Assembly (NCBI RefSeq): GCF_039652615.1
Contig: NZ_JBDJAC010000009.1
Span: 98,467 to 162,466 of the forward strand
Length of the DNA: 64,000 bases
Direction: 5' to 3'
DNA from: Fulvimarina sp039652615
GTDB taxonomy: Bacteria > Pseudomonadota > Alphaproteobacteria > Rhizobiales > Rhizobiaceae
Shown one piece after another: positions 34,068-42,120 of the stretch (its first letter is position 1; each line of letters starts with the position of its first letter). Under the pieces are notes generated by a model. It was not told the origin of the DNA and made no database searches. It worked only from the letters and a program-made list of their open reading frames with translations. The position numbers and the translations under genes are program-made.

Positions 34068-34937
34068 ATGCTGGATATCGTAGACGTTCCGCAGAGCCGG
34101 CAGGCCCAGAGCCTCAGCCGCAGCGGGTTTCACCAGATCGCCTATCGGGACTGGGGCCGAGAGACAGACAAGCGTCCTCTCATGTGCATCCACGGGCTGA
34201 CCCGCAACTCCCACGACTTCGATGACCTGGCGGCGCGGGCTTGCATCGATCGCCGGGTCGTGACGCCCGACATCGTCGGACGCGGACGGAGCGAGTGGCT
34301 CGCCGATCCTGCCGACTACAACCTGCTGCAATATAATGTGGACATGACCGTCGTCGCGGCCGATGCGGGTATTTCCCGCTATGACTGGATCGGCAATTCG
34401 CTGGGTGGCCTGATCGGCATGTCCCTCGCCGGCGTCGAGAATTCGCCGATCAGCCGGCTCGTCGTCAACGACATCGCGCCGGAGATCCCGTTCTCCGCCC
34501 TTCGGCGGGTCTCGAGCTATATCGCCGACCGGACCTTTCCGAATATCGCGGTGGCCGAGGCGCATTTGAGAGAGTCGCTTGCCCCCTTCGGACCGATGAC
34601 GGATGATAACTGGCGTCATCTCGCCAGGACGAGCGTCATTCCCGAAGGCGATGGCTACCGGCTCGCCTTCGACCCGGGGATCTTCGAGAATTTCCGCCGA
34701 TACTGGCTGATCGTCCATTTCTCCCTCTGGAAATACTGGGAGCAGATCAAGTGCCCGGTGCTGATCCTGCGCGGCGAGAATTCGGACTTTCTCACGCCGA
34801 ACCTTCTCGACAAGATGGTCAGCCGCCTCCCCCATGCGGACGTGATCGAGTTCCCCGGCGTCGGTCATACGCCGACGCTCAACGCGCCGGAACAGATCGA
34901 GCCCGTGCTCGACTGGCTGAACTCGGACCTCATTTGA
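34068..34937 (+). CDS. Alpha/beta hydrolase
   Basis: The 289-residue hydrolase has the oxyanion segment CIHGLTRNSHDFDDLA near 43-58, nucleophile box GNSLGG near 116-121, a catalytic aspartate in GENSDFLTP and histidine in GVGHTPTL. It starts 113 bases after the CoA-transferase gene and could be the last gene of the PHA operon. It may cleave oligomers or thioesters released from polymer turnover; no direct sequence evidence fixes the substrate. There is no signal peptide, so it acts in the cytoplasm. Confidence 0.88.
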   Translation: MLDIVDVPQSRQAQSLSRSGFHQIAYRDWGRETDKRPLMCIHGLTRNSHDFDDLAARACIDRRVVTPDIVGRGRSEWLADPADYNLLQYNVDMTVVAADAGISRYDWIGNSLGGLIGMSLAGVENSPISRLVVNDIAPEIPFSALRRVSSYIADRTFPNIAVAEAHLRESLAPFGPMTDDNWRHLARTSVIPEGDGYRLAFDPGIFENFRRYWLIVHFSLWKYWEQIKCPVLILRGENSDFLTPNLLDKMVSRLPHADVIEFPGVGHTPTLNAPEQIEPVLDWLNSDLI

Positions 34938-35004
34938 TACCGCGCGACGCGCGGAACAATGGTCTCTTTCAACGCCGTGCGTCTCATACCGCCGGACGAA
35001 TGAA

Positions 35005-35021
35005 TTGACCCGCTGGGTCAA
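35005..35021. promoter_or_regulatory. RutR-like box 1
   Basis: TTGACCCGCTGGGTCAA is an exact inverted repeat of TTGACCC and GGGTCAA around GCT. It resembles the E. coli RutR consensus TTGACCAnnTGGTCAA but has one extra central base. It lies upstream of preT. Confidence 0.45.
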
Positions 35022-35187
35022 TCCACGCCCGGCAAACGGCTCAAACGCCGCTCGGGCTGCCGACGACCCATGAAACCGATGGTTTCAAAGGTCCGCCGGT
35101 ATCATGTCGCAACGCGGCCGAGCGGATTGGCCCCGAGGCGTCCGGCCGTCATGCGCGCGCTTTTTCTTTCATTGCCGCAATAAAAAA

Positions 35188-35205
35188 TTTGACCTTTCGG
35201 TCAAA
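35188..35205. promoter_or_regulatory. RutR-like box 2, upstream of preT
   Basis: TTTGACCTTTCGGTCAAA has perfect TTGACC and GGTCAA half-sites separated by four bases, the RutR spacing. It is 45 bases before the preT ATG, where it would overlap the promoter. Confidence 0.7.
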
Positions 35206-35250
35206 AATGGCAGACTGCGCTTTGAACGTTTCCAAACTCTGGAGAACCGC

Positions 35251-36609
35251 ATGAGCGCAGCGTCCGACCGTCCCGACATCGCTTCCGGCCGGCTTGGCGC
35301 GGATGCGCTCGAGCAGAACTTTGCCGATCTTCATCCGGCCCTCACCCGGCACGAAGCGGTGGTCGAGGCGGATCGTTGCTATTTCTGCTACGACGCGCCT
35401 TGCATGAACGCCTGCCCCACAGGCATCGACATCCCGCTCTTCATTCGGCAGATCGGTGCGGACAACCCGGACGGCGCGGCAAAGACCATTCTCGACGAGA
35501 ACATCTTTGGCGCCATGTGCGCACGGGTTTGCCCAACGGAAACGCTGTGCGAGGAGGTCTGCGTCCGCGAGGTGGCGGAAGGCAAACCGGTGCGGATCGG
35601 TATGCTGCAGCGCTATGCGACCGACCATCTGATGGCCCATGCGAGCGAGCATCCGTTCAAGCGTGCACCCGAGACCGGCAAGCGGATCGCCGTCGTCGGC
35701 GCAGGTCCAGCGGGCCTTTCCTGCGCTCACCGGCTCGCAATGCATGGTCACGACGTCACGGTGTTCGAAGCCCGCGAGAAGGCGGGCGGTCTCAACGAAT
35801 ACGGGATCGCGGCCTACAAGGCGACGGATGGCGTCGCTCAGGCAGAGATCGACTTCCTGCTCGGTATCGGCGGCATCACGATCGAGACCGGCAAGGCACT
35901 TGGGCGCGACATCCATCTTCACGAACTCGCAGAAACCTTCGACGCGGTGTTCCTTGGCATGGGGCTGGCCGGTGTCAATGCACTGACCGCCGATGGTCAT
36001 GACGCGGAGGGGTCGCTGGACGCGGTCGGCTGGATCGCGGACCTGCGCCAGACCACCGATCTCTCTGAGGTTCCCGTCGGTCGGCGCGTGGTCGTGATCG
36101 GCGGCGGCATGACGGCGATCGACGCGGCCGTTCAGGCAAAGAACCTCGGAGCCGAGGACGTGACGATCGCCTATCGCCGGGGACGCGAGGCGATGGGTGC
36201 ATCCGCTTACGAGCAGGAGGTGGCGGCAACGCGCGGCATCCACCTGCGCTTCAACCTTCAGCCATCGCGCATTCATGCCGAGAACGGCCATGTGACGGGC
36301 ATCTCGTTCGAGAAAACCGCAAGTGGACCGGACGGCAAGCTCTCAGGCACCGGCGAGGACGTGACCATCGAGGCCGATCAGGTCTTCAAGGCGATCGGCC
36401 AGAGTTTCGAACCTCAGGGCGTCTCGGCGGACGCTGCGAAGCTCGATCTCGAAGGGGGACGGATCAGGGTCGGCGAGGATCGCAAGACCTCGATGGCGAA
36501 GGTCTGGGCCGGCGGCGACTGCATTTTCGGCGGATCGGACCTCACCGTGGTCGCCGTCGAGGACGGCAAGGTCGCGGCCGAGAATATCAACGCGGCGCTG
36601 GCAGGTTGA
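35251..36609 (+). CDS. preT: NAD-dependent dihydropyrimidine dehydrogenase subunit PreT
   Basis: PreT passes electrons from NADH to PreA for reduction of uracil or thymine. I use the ATG at 35251 with GGAG upstream (452 residues). Residues 45-105 carry two cysteine clusters, CYFCYDAPCMNACP and CARVCPTETLCEEVC, for 4Fe-4S centres. The FAD site VVGAGPAGLSCAHRLAMHGHDVTVFE starts near 150, and an NAD site VVIGGGMTAID near 283. preA follows after 11 bases. The RutR-like box at 35188-35205 suggests uracil-responsive control. Confidence 0.95.
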   Translation: MSAASDRPDIASGRLGADALEQNFADLHPALTRHEAVVEADRCYFCYDAPCMNACPTGIDIPLFIRQIGADNPDGAAKTILDENIFGAMCARVCPTETLCEEVCVREVAEGKPVRIGMLQRYATDHLMAHASEHPFKRAPETGKRIAVVGAGPAGLSCAHRLAMHGHDVTVFEAREKAGGLNEYGIAAYKATDGVAQAEIDFLLGIGGITIETGKALGRDIHLHELAETFDAVFLGMGLAGVNALTADGHDAEGSLDAVGWIADLRQTTDLSEVPVGRRVVVIGGGMTAIDAAVQAKNLGAEDVTIAYRRGREAMGASAYEQEVAATRGIHLRFNLQPSRIHAENGHVTGISFEKTASGPDGKLSGTGEDVTIEADQVFKAIGQSFEPQGVSADAAKLDLEGGRIRVGEDRKTSMAKVWAGGDCIFGGSDLTVVAVEDGKVAAENINAALAG

Positions 36610-36620
36610 AGGAAACAAAC

Positions 36621-37973
36621 ATGGCTGACCTCACCACATCCTTCCTCGGCATCACATCGCCCAACCCGTTCTGGCTGGCTTCGGCACCACCGACCGACAA
36701 GCAGTACAATGTGGAGCGCGCCTTCCGGGCCGGATGGGGCGGTGTCGTGTGGAAGACCCTCGGCGAAGAAGGCCCGCCGGTGGTCAACGTCAACGGCCCG
36801 CGATACGGCGCGATCCATGGTGGCGACCGCAGACTTCTCGGGCTCAACAATATCGAGCTCATCACCGATCGCGACCTCGACACCAATCTGCGCGAGATCG
36901 AAGCAGTCAAGAAGGCGTGGCCCGACCGGGCGATGATCGTCTCCCTCATGGTGCCGTGCGAGGAAGACGCCTGGAAGGCGATCCTGAAGCGCGTCGAAAC
37001 CACCGGCTGCGACGGGATCGAGCTCAATTTCGGCTGCCCCCATGGCATGAGCGAACGGGGCATGGGCTCAGCGGTCGGTCAGGTGCCGGACTATATCGAG
37101 ATGGTTGCGCGCTGGTGCAAACAGCACTGCGATCTGCCGGTCATCGTGAAGCTGACTCCCAACATCACCGATATCCGATATCCTGCACGGGCCGCCAGGA
37201 AAGGCGGCGCGGATGCGGTCTCGCTGATCAACACGATCTCCTCGATCACCTCGGTCGATCTCGATCTCTTCGCGCCGGAGCCAACCATCGACGGCAAGGG
37301 CTCCCATGGCGGCTATTGCGGCCCGGCGGTGAAACCCATCGCGCTCAATATGGTCGCCGAAATCGCGCGCGACCCCGAGACCGCCGGCCTTCCGATTTCC
37401 GGCATCGGCGGCGTCACCACCTGGCGGGACGCGGCGGAGTTCATCGCGCTCGGCTGCGGCACCGTCCAGGTCTGTACGGCGGCCATGACCTACGGCTTCC
37501 ACGTGGTTCAGGAGATGATCACCGGCCTCTCCAACTACATGGACGAAAAGGGCTACACCTCGATCGAGGATTTCCGCGGCCGTGCGGTCCCGAACGTCAC
37601 CGACTGGCAGTATCTCAACCTCAACTACGTCACCAAGGCGCGGATCGATCAGGATCTCTGCATCCAGTGCGGCCGGTGCCATATCGCCTGCGAGGACACC
37701 TCCCATCAGGCGATCACGAAGGAAGTGGACGGTAGGCGCCATTTCGAGGTGATCGATGCCGAATGCGTCGGCTGCAACCTGTGCGTGAATGTCTGTCCGG
37801 TGGAGGACTGCATCACGATGGAACAGATCGTCGGCACCGACCCCAGAACCGGCAAGCCGGCGAACGACGGCTACGCGAACTGGACCGAGCACCCGAACAA
37901 TCCGTCTTCGAGCGTTTCGCGGCAGGCCCAGCAATTTGCCGCCGAGCCAGTTTTGCCGGATGCGGCGGAGTGA
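36621..37973 (+). CDS. preA: NAD-dependent dihydropyrimidine dehydrogenase subunit PreA
   Basis: The catalytic FMN subunit, 450 residues, reduces uracil or thymine to the dihydro form. An AAGGAA sequence precedes the ATG at 36621. The dihydroorotate-dehydrogenase-like barrel covers residues 1-330 with LTTSFLGITSPNPFWLASAPPTD and NFGCPHGMSERGMG. The C-terminus has two ferredoxin motifs, CIQCGRCHIACED and CVGCNLCVNVCPVEDC. Co-transcribed with preT. Convergent with the regulator gene on the other strand; 27 bases separate the ends. Confidence 0.96.
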   Translation: MADLTTSFLGITSPNPFWLASAPPTDKQYNVERAFRAGWGGVVWKTLGEEGPPVVNVNGPRYGAIHGGDRRLLGLNNIELITDRDLDTNLREIEAVKKAWPDRAMIVSLMVPCEEDAWKAILKRVETTGCDGIELNFGCPHGMSERGMGSAVGQVPDYIEMVARWCKQHCDLPVIVKLTPNITDIRYPARAARKGGADAVSLINTISSITSVDLDLFAPEPTIDGKGSHGGYCGPAVKPIALNMVAEIARDPETAGLPISGIGGVTTWRDAAEFIALGCGTVQVCTAAMTYGFHVVQEMITGLSNYMDEKGYTSIEDFRGRAVPNVTDWQYLNLNYVTKARIDQDLCIQCGRCHIACEDTSHQAITKEVDGRRHFEVIDAECVGCNLCVNVCPVEDCITMEQIVGTDPRTGKPANDGYANWTEHPNNPSSSVSRQAQQFAAEPVLPDAAE

Positions 37974-38000
37974 TTGTCAAACCGGAGAACGCCGCGCGTT

Positions 38001-38693
38001 CTATCGCGGCGTGACGCCTTTCAGGAGGATGGTCAGCACCGCCTGTGCCGCCTGTTCCTGAAACCCGGGCTTGCCGGTCTGCTTGCCGAGAAGCGCCCTG
38101 ATCTGCACGTCGAAATCGGCGTAGTGCTGGGTCATCGCCCAGATCGCGAAGATCAGATGGTAGGGATCGATCGGCGCAAGACGACCTTCGGAGACCCATC
38201 GGGAAATCGTGCGCGCCTTCCGGTCCACGATCTCCTTCAGTTCGCCGGACAGGTAGGTTTCGATATGCGGTGCGCCGGCCAGCATCTCGCCCGCGAACAG
38301 GCGTGATGCCTGGGGATGCTCGTAGGAGAGCTTTATCTTGGCGCTGATGTATCGCCTCAGCTCCTCGATCGGGTCGCCCTCGGGATCGAGAGCATCGAGC
38401 GGCAACAGCCAGTCCGTGAGAACCTCTTCGAGCACCGCCCGGTAGAGATCGGTCTTTCGCCGGAAATAGTAGAGCATGTTCGGCTTGGACATGCCGGCGG
38501 TGGACGCGATCTCGTCCAGCGTCGCACCCCGCAGACCGTGCCGCGCAAACACCTCGCGGCCGGCCGCGAGGATCGTCTCGCGGTTTTTCGCCTGAATGCG
38601 CGTGCGCGCATCCTCCGCCGGTCGATCCGTCAATTGATCCAAGCCTTTGCCCTCGCCCTCTGCCCGCTCATTGTGCAGTGCGATCTGATGCAC
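38001..38693 (-). CDS. rutR: RutR-like TetR family regulator of pyrimidine catabolism
   Basis: The 230-residue protein aligns by eye along most of its length with E. coli RutR: RGATLDEIASTAGMSKPNMLYYFRRKTDLYRAVL in the DNA-binding domain, HPQASRLFAGEMLAGAPHIETYLSGELK in the middle and GRLAPIDPYHLIFAIWAMTQHYADFDVQI near the end. RutR binds uracil or thymine and controls rut and car genes. The start is uncertain: GTG 38693 is used, TTG 38708 or later TTG codons are possible. It sits between preA and the divergent amidohydrolase gene, next to a RutR-like box, and likely represses both and itself. Confidence 0.88.
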   Translation of the reverse strand: MHQIALHNERAEGEGKGLDQLTDRPAEDARTRIQAKNRETILAAGREVFARHGLRGATLDEIASTAGMSKPNMLYYFRRKTDLYRAVLEEVLTDWLLPLDALDPEGDPIEELRRYISAKIKLSYEHPQASRLFAGEMLAGAPHIETYLSGELKEIVDRKARTISRWVSEGRLAPIDPYHLIFAIWAMTQHYADFDVQIRALLGKQTGKPGFQEQAAQAVLTILLKGVTPR

Positions 38694-38747
38694 AGATGCC
38701 GTGCGCAAGTGTCTTGACCCGCCGCCACGCCTTTCATAGGGTCGTTT

Positions 38748-38763
38748 TTGACCAAACAGTCAA
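38748..38763. promoter_or_regulatory. RutR-like box 3, between rutR and the amidohydrolase gene
   Basis: TTGACCAAACAGTCAA matches the RutR pattern with one changed base in the right half-site. It is in the divergent gap, 28 bases before the amidohydrolase ATG, and could control both directions. Confidence 0.6.
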
Positions 38764-38791
38764 GAACGAACCGTCGATCGAGAGGTGCCCG

Positions 38792-40039
38792 ATGAGCCTG
38801 CAATCCAATATGCGGATCGATGCTGACAGGCTCTGGAATTCGATCCACGAGATGGCGGAGATCGGTCCCGGTATCGCCGGCGGCAGCAATCGTCAAACCC
38901 TGACCGACGACGATGCCAAGGGCCGCGCGCTCTTCCAGACCTGGTGCGAAGAGGCGGGCCTCACAATGAGCGTCGATGCCATGGGCACGATGTTCATGCG
39001 ACGCGAGGGGACCGACCCCGATGCCCTCCCCGTCTATGTGGGCAGCCATCTCGACACCCAGCCGACGGGCGGGCGCTATGACGGCGTGCTCGGGGTTCTC
39101 GGCGCGCTCGAAATCATCCGCACGCTGAACGATCTCGGCATCAAAACGAAGCATCCGATCGTCGTCACCAACTGGACGAATGAGGAAGGCACGCGCTTTG
39201 CCCCGGCCATGATGGCCTCGGGCGTGTTTGCCGGTGTGATTCCTCTGGAGGAGGCTTACGCCAAGACCGATGCGAAGGGACTCACCTTCGGTGACGAGCT
39301 GGAGCGAATCGGCTGGAAGGGCGAGGAAACGGTCGGTGCGCGCAAGATGCATGCCTTTTTGGAGCTTCACATCGAGCAGGGCCCGATTCTCGAAGCCGAA
39401 GGCAAGGATATTGGCGTCGTCACCCATGGTCAGGGCCTGCGCTGGATCCAGTGCACGGTGACGGGCAAGGAAAGCCATACGGGCTCGACACCGATGCCCA
39501 TGCGCAGGAATGCCGGGCGCGGCCTCGCCCAGATCACCGAACTTGTCCACGAGATAGCGATGGACAACGCTCCGAACGCCGTCGGCGCGATCGGGCATAT
39601 CGACGTCTATCCCAATTCCCGCAACATCATCCCCGGCAAGGTCGTTTTCACCATCGACTTCCGCAGCCATGAGCTCGACCGGCTGAACGCCATGGTCGCA
39701 CGCTTCGAGAAAGAAGCGCCGAAGCTGTGCGAGGCGCTCGGCGTGGAGCTGTCCCACGAGATCGTCGGCCAGTTCGACCCGCCGGAATTCGATGCCAAAC
39801 TGGTCCAGTCGATCCGCGACGGCGCGAACAGGCTCGGCTACAGCCATATCGACATCGTTTCAGGTGCCGGACACGACGCCTGCTGGATCAATCAAGTCGC
39901 GCCCACCGCCATGATCATGTGCCCCTGCGTCGATGGCTTGTCCCACAACGAGGCCGAAGAGATCACCAAGGACTGGGCGAAAGCTGGCGCGGACGTGCTG
40001 TTACATGCGGTGGTGGAGACGGCCGAGATCGTGGAGTAG
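38792..40039 (+). CDS. N-carbamoyl-beta-alanine amidohydrolase (hydantoinase/carbamoylase family)
   Basis: The third step of reductive pyrimidine breakdown, converting N-carbamoyl-beta-alanine to beta-alanine, CO2 and ammonia. From the ATG at 38792 (GAGAGG upstream) it is 415 residues. It is an M20-like Zn enzyme with GSHLDTQPTGGRYDG (His and Asp ligands), NEEGTRF, ELHIEQG and GAGHDA. Related carbamoylases act on allantoate or hydantoin products, but the flanking preTA and hydA genes favour the pyrimidine substrate. The MazE-like gene follows after 33 bases. Confidence 0.92.
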   Translation: MSLQSNMRIDADRLWNSIHEMAEIGPGIAGGSNRQTLTDDDAKGRALFQTWCEEAGLTMSVDAMGTMFMRREGTDPDALPVYVGSHLDTQPTGGRYDGVLGVLGALEIIRTLNDLGIKTKHPIVVTNWTNEEGTRFAPAMMASGVFAGVIPLEEAYAKTDAKGLTFGDELERIGWKGEETVGARKMHAFLELHIEQGPILEAEGKDIGVVTHGQGLRWIQCTVTGKESHTGSTPMPMRRNAGRGLAQITELVHEIAMDNAPNAVGAIGHIDVYPNSRNIIPGKVVFTIDFRSHELDRLNAMVARFEKEAPKLCEALGVELSHEIVGQFDPPEFDAKLVQSIRDGANRLGYSHIDIVSGAGHDACWINQVAPTAMIMCPCVDGLSHNEAEEITKDWAKAGADVLLHAVVETAEIVE

Positions 40040-40072
40040 GATGGCTTCGGTAACCAGCTGCAGGAGGCCGCC

Positions 40073-40294
40073 ATGGGCCGACCGAAGGAACTGACGGAAG
40101 AACAGCGCGCCGAACTGCGCGCCAAGGGGTTTGTACCCGTCGAAATCTGGGTGCCCGATTGGGACAATCCGGAATTTCAGCAGCGCATGAAGCGCGAGAT
40201 GGAGATGATCGCCAAGTCCGACGCCGAAGATCAGACAATCGGTGAATGGACCAGACAGGTCAGCGGCAAGCTCTGGGACGACATCGAGCCGTGA
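40073..40294 (+). CDS. Antitoxin, MazE-like (DUF3018 type)
   Basis: The 73-residue protein MGRPKELTEEQRAELRAKGF with VEIWVPDWDNPEFQ belongs to the DUF3018 group often listed as MazE-like antitoxins; the acidic C-terminus (GEWTRQVSGKLWDDIEP) would wrap the toxin. The stop overlaps the toxin start by four bases (GTGA), the standard layout that lets antitoxin be made first. It is unusual that the pair lies inside a pyrimidine catabolic operon. Composition is like that of the neighbours, so the insertion is not recent or comes from a related genome. Confidence 0.82.
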   Translation: MGRPKELTEEQRAELRAKGFVPVEIWVPDWDNPEFQQRMKREMEMIAKSDAEDQTIGEWTRQVSGKLWDDIEP

Positions 40295-40656
40295 AGAGAG
40301 GCGATATCGTCACCGTTTCGACGAAGGGACTGGCGGCCAACCCAAGGCCGGGTGTCATCGTCCAGGCAAGCCATCTGATCCGTGACGATCATCCCGTTCT
40401 CGTCTGCCCGTTGACCAGGCATCTGGTCGAGGGTTCACTCATATGTCCGACGATACAGCCCACGCCGGCCGACGGCCTACGCAGCCCATCCCAGGTCATG
40501 GTCGATCGCCTGTCTGTAACGATGCCGAATACGATCGGTGAAATCATCGGCGACCTCGACGACGCGGACATGCGGTCGGTCGACCTCGCGCCGCTGACGA
40601 TCATGAGCCTCGGACAGGTGCTGATGAAAACACCAAAGACAGGAGACACACCATGA
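40291..40656 (+). CDS. Toxin, MazF/PemK endoribonuclease family
   Basis: This 121-residue protein starts at GTG 40291 with KRGDIVTVSTKGLAANPRPGVIVQ, the MazF/PemK beginning; PRPGVIVQ holds the catalytic Arg region and VCPLTRH the Ser/Thr segment. MazF enzymes cut mRNA at short sequences and stall growth when free of antitoxin. The C-terminal LMKTPKTGDTP tail ends at a TGA overlapped by the hydA ATG. Transcription and translation of hydA therefore pass through the toxin gene. Confidence 0.85.
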   Translation: MKRGDIVTVSTKGLAANPRPGVIVQASHLIRDDHPVLVCPLTRHLVEGSLICPTIQPTPADGLRSPSQVMVDRLSVTMPNTIGEIIGDLDDADMRSVDLAPLTIMSLGQVLMKTPKTGDTP

Positions 40657-42104
40657 GCCTCGTCATCAAAGGCGGCACGATCGTCACCGCCGATCTCACC
40701 TACAAGGCCGATATCCTCGTTGATGGCGGCAAAATCGTCGAAATCGGCGAGAACCTTGACGGCGACGAGGCGATGGATGCCTCCGGCGCCTACGTCATGC
40801 CGGGCGGGATCGATCCGCACACCCATATGGAAATGCCCTTCATGGGCACGTTCTCCTCCGACGATTTCGATTCCGGCACTGCGGCCGCGCTCGCCGGCGG
40901 CACGACCATGACCGTCGATTTCTGCCTGCCGGGGCCGAACGAAAGCCCGCTCGAGGCGCTCCAGACCTGGTTCCAGAAGGCCGGGCCCGCCCGCTCGGAC
41001 TATGGGTTCCACATGGGCGTCACCTGGTGGGGCGAGAAATTCTTCGACGATATGCCGAAGGTGGTCGAGGCCGGCATCAACACCTTCAAGCACTTCATGG
41101 CTTATAAGGGCGCCTTGATGGTGAACGACGACGAGATGTTCGCCTCGTTCAACCGCTGCGCCGAAATCGGCGCGATGCCGCTGGTCCACGCCGAGAACGG
41201 CGACGTGGTCGCCTTCCTTCAGCAGAAGCTGATGGAAGAGGGCAATAACGGCCCCGAAGCCCATGCCTATTCCCGCCCGCCCGAAGTGGAGGGCGAGGCC
41301 GTGAACCGCGCAATCATGATCGCCGATCAGGCCGGCGTGCCGCTCTATGTGGTCCACACCTCCTGCGAACAGGCCCATGAGGCGATCCGCCGGGCCCGGC
41401 AAAAGGGCATGCGGGTCTATGGCGAGCCGCTGATCCAGCATCTGGTTCTGGACGACACCGAGTACTCCCATCCCGATTGGGATCACGCCGCACGGCGTGT
41501 GATGAGCCCGCCTTTCCGCAACAAGCAGCATCAGGATTCGCTCTGGGCGGGCCTCGCGAGCGGCTCGCTTCAAGTCGTCGCGACCGATCACTGCGCCTTC
41601 ACCACCGAGCAAAAGCGCATGGGCCTTGGCGATTTCACCAAGATCCCGAACGGCACCGGCGGGCTGGAGGATCGGCTCGCCGTTCTCTGGACCAAGGGCG
41701 TCGTCACCGGCCGGCTGACCATGAACGAGTTCGTCGCGGTCACCTCCACGAATATCGCGAAGATCCTCAACATCTACCCCCGAAAGGGCGCGATCCTGAA
41801 GGGCGCGGATGCCGATCTCGTCATCCTCGATCCGGCCGCGACGAAGACGATCTCCGCCAGGACCCAGAAATCGGCGATCGATTACAACGTCTTCGAAGGC
41901 GTCGAGGTGACCGGCCTTCCGGTCATCACCATCTCGCGGGGCAAGGTGGCTTACAAAGAGGGAGACGTGCGCGCCGAGAAGGGCGACGGCCGCTTCGTCG
42001 AGCGCCCTGCCAACGCACCGGTCAACAAGGCGCTCTCCACCTGGAAGGAACTCACCGCCCCACGAAAGGTGGAGCGGACGGGCATTCCGATGAGCGGGGT
42101 TTGA
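40653..42104 (+). CDS. hydA: Dihydropyrimidinase
   Basis: Hydrolyses dihydrouracil/dihydrothymine to carbamoyl-beta-alanine or its methyl form; may also open hydantoins. The 483-residue amidohydrolase has metal ligands H56 and H58 (DPHTHME), the carbamylated K152 (FKHFMAYKG), HAENGD near 183, and VHTSCE plus DHCAF for the second metal. The ATG at 40653 overlaps the MazF-like stop by four bases. Seventeen bases after its stop comes an orphan gene. Confidence 0.95.
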   Translation: MSLVIKGGTIVTADLTYKADILVDGGKIVEIGENLDGDEAMDASGAYVMPGGIDPHTHMEMPFMGTFSSDDFDSGTAAALAGGTTMTVDFCLPGPNESPLEALQTWFQKAGPARSDYGFHMGVTWWGEKFFDDMPKVVEAGINTFKHFMAYKGALMVNDDEMFASFNRCAEIGAMPLVHAENGDVVAFLQQKLMEEGNNGPEAHAYSRPPEVEGEAVNRAIMIADQAGVPLYVVHTSCEQAHEAIRRARQKGMRVYGEPLIQHLVLDDTEYSHPDWDHAARRVMSPPFRNKQHQDSLWAGLASGSLQVVATDHCAFTTEQKRMGLGDFTKIPNGTGGLEDRLAVLWTKGVVTGRLTMNEFVAVTSTNIAKILNIYPRKGAILKGADADLVILDPAATKTISARTQKSAIDYNVFEGVEVTGLPVITISRGKVAYKEGDVRAEKGDGRFVERPANAPVNKALSTWKELTAPRKVERTGIPMSGV

Positions 42105-42120
42105 GGTTAAACTGAATCGA

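Larger units (their letters stand above)
34938..35250. other. Regulatory gap before preT
   Basis: About 310 bases with no gene, but two RutR-like boxes, at 35005-35021 and 35188-35205. The first lies 67 bases after the hydrolase stop and the second 45 bases before the preT ATG. A GGAG ribosome site is at 35241-35244. The preT frame stays open upstream of 35251 but with a non-homologous translation. Confidence 0.55.
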
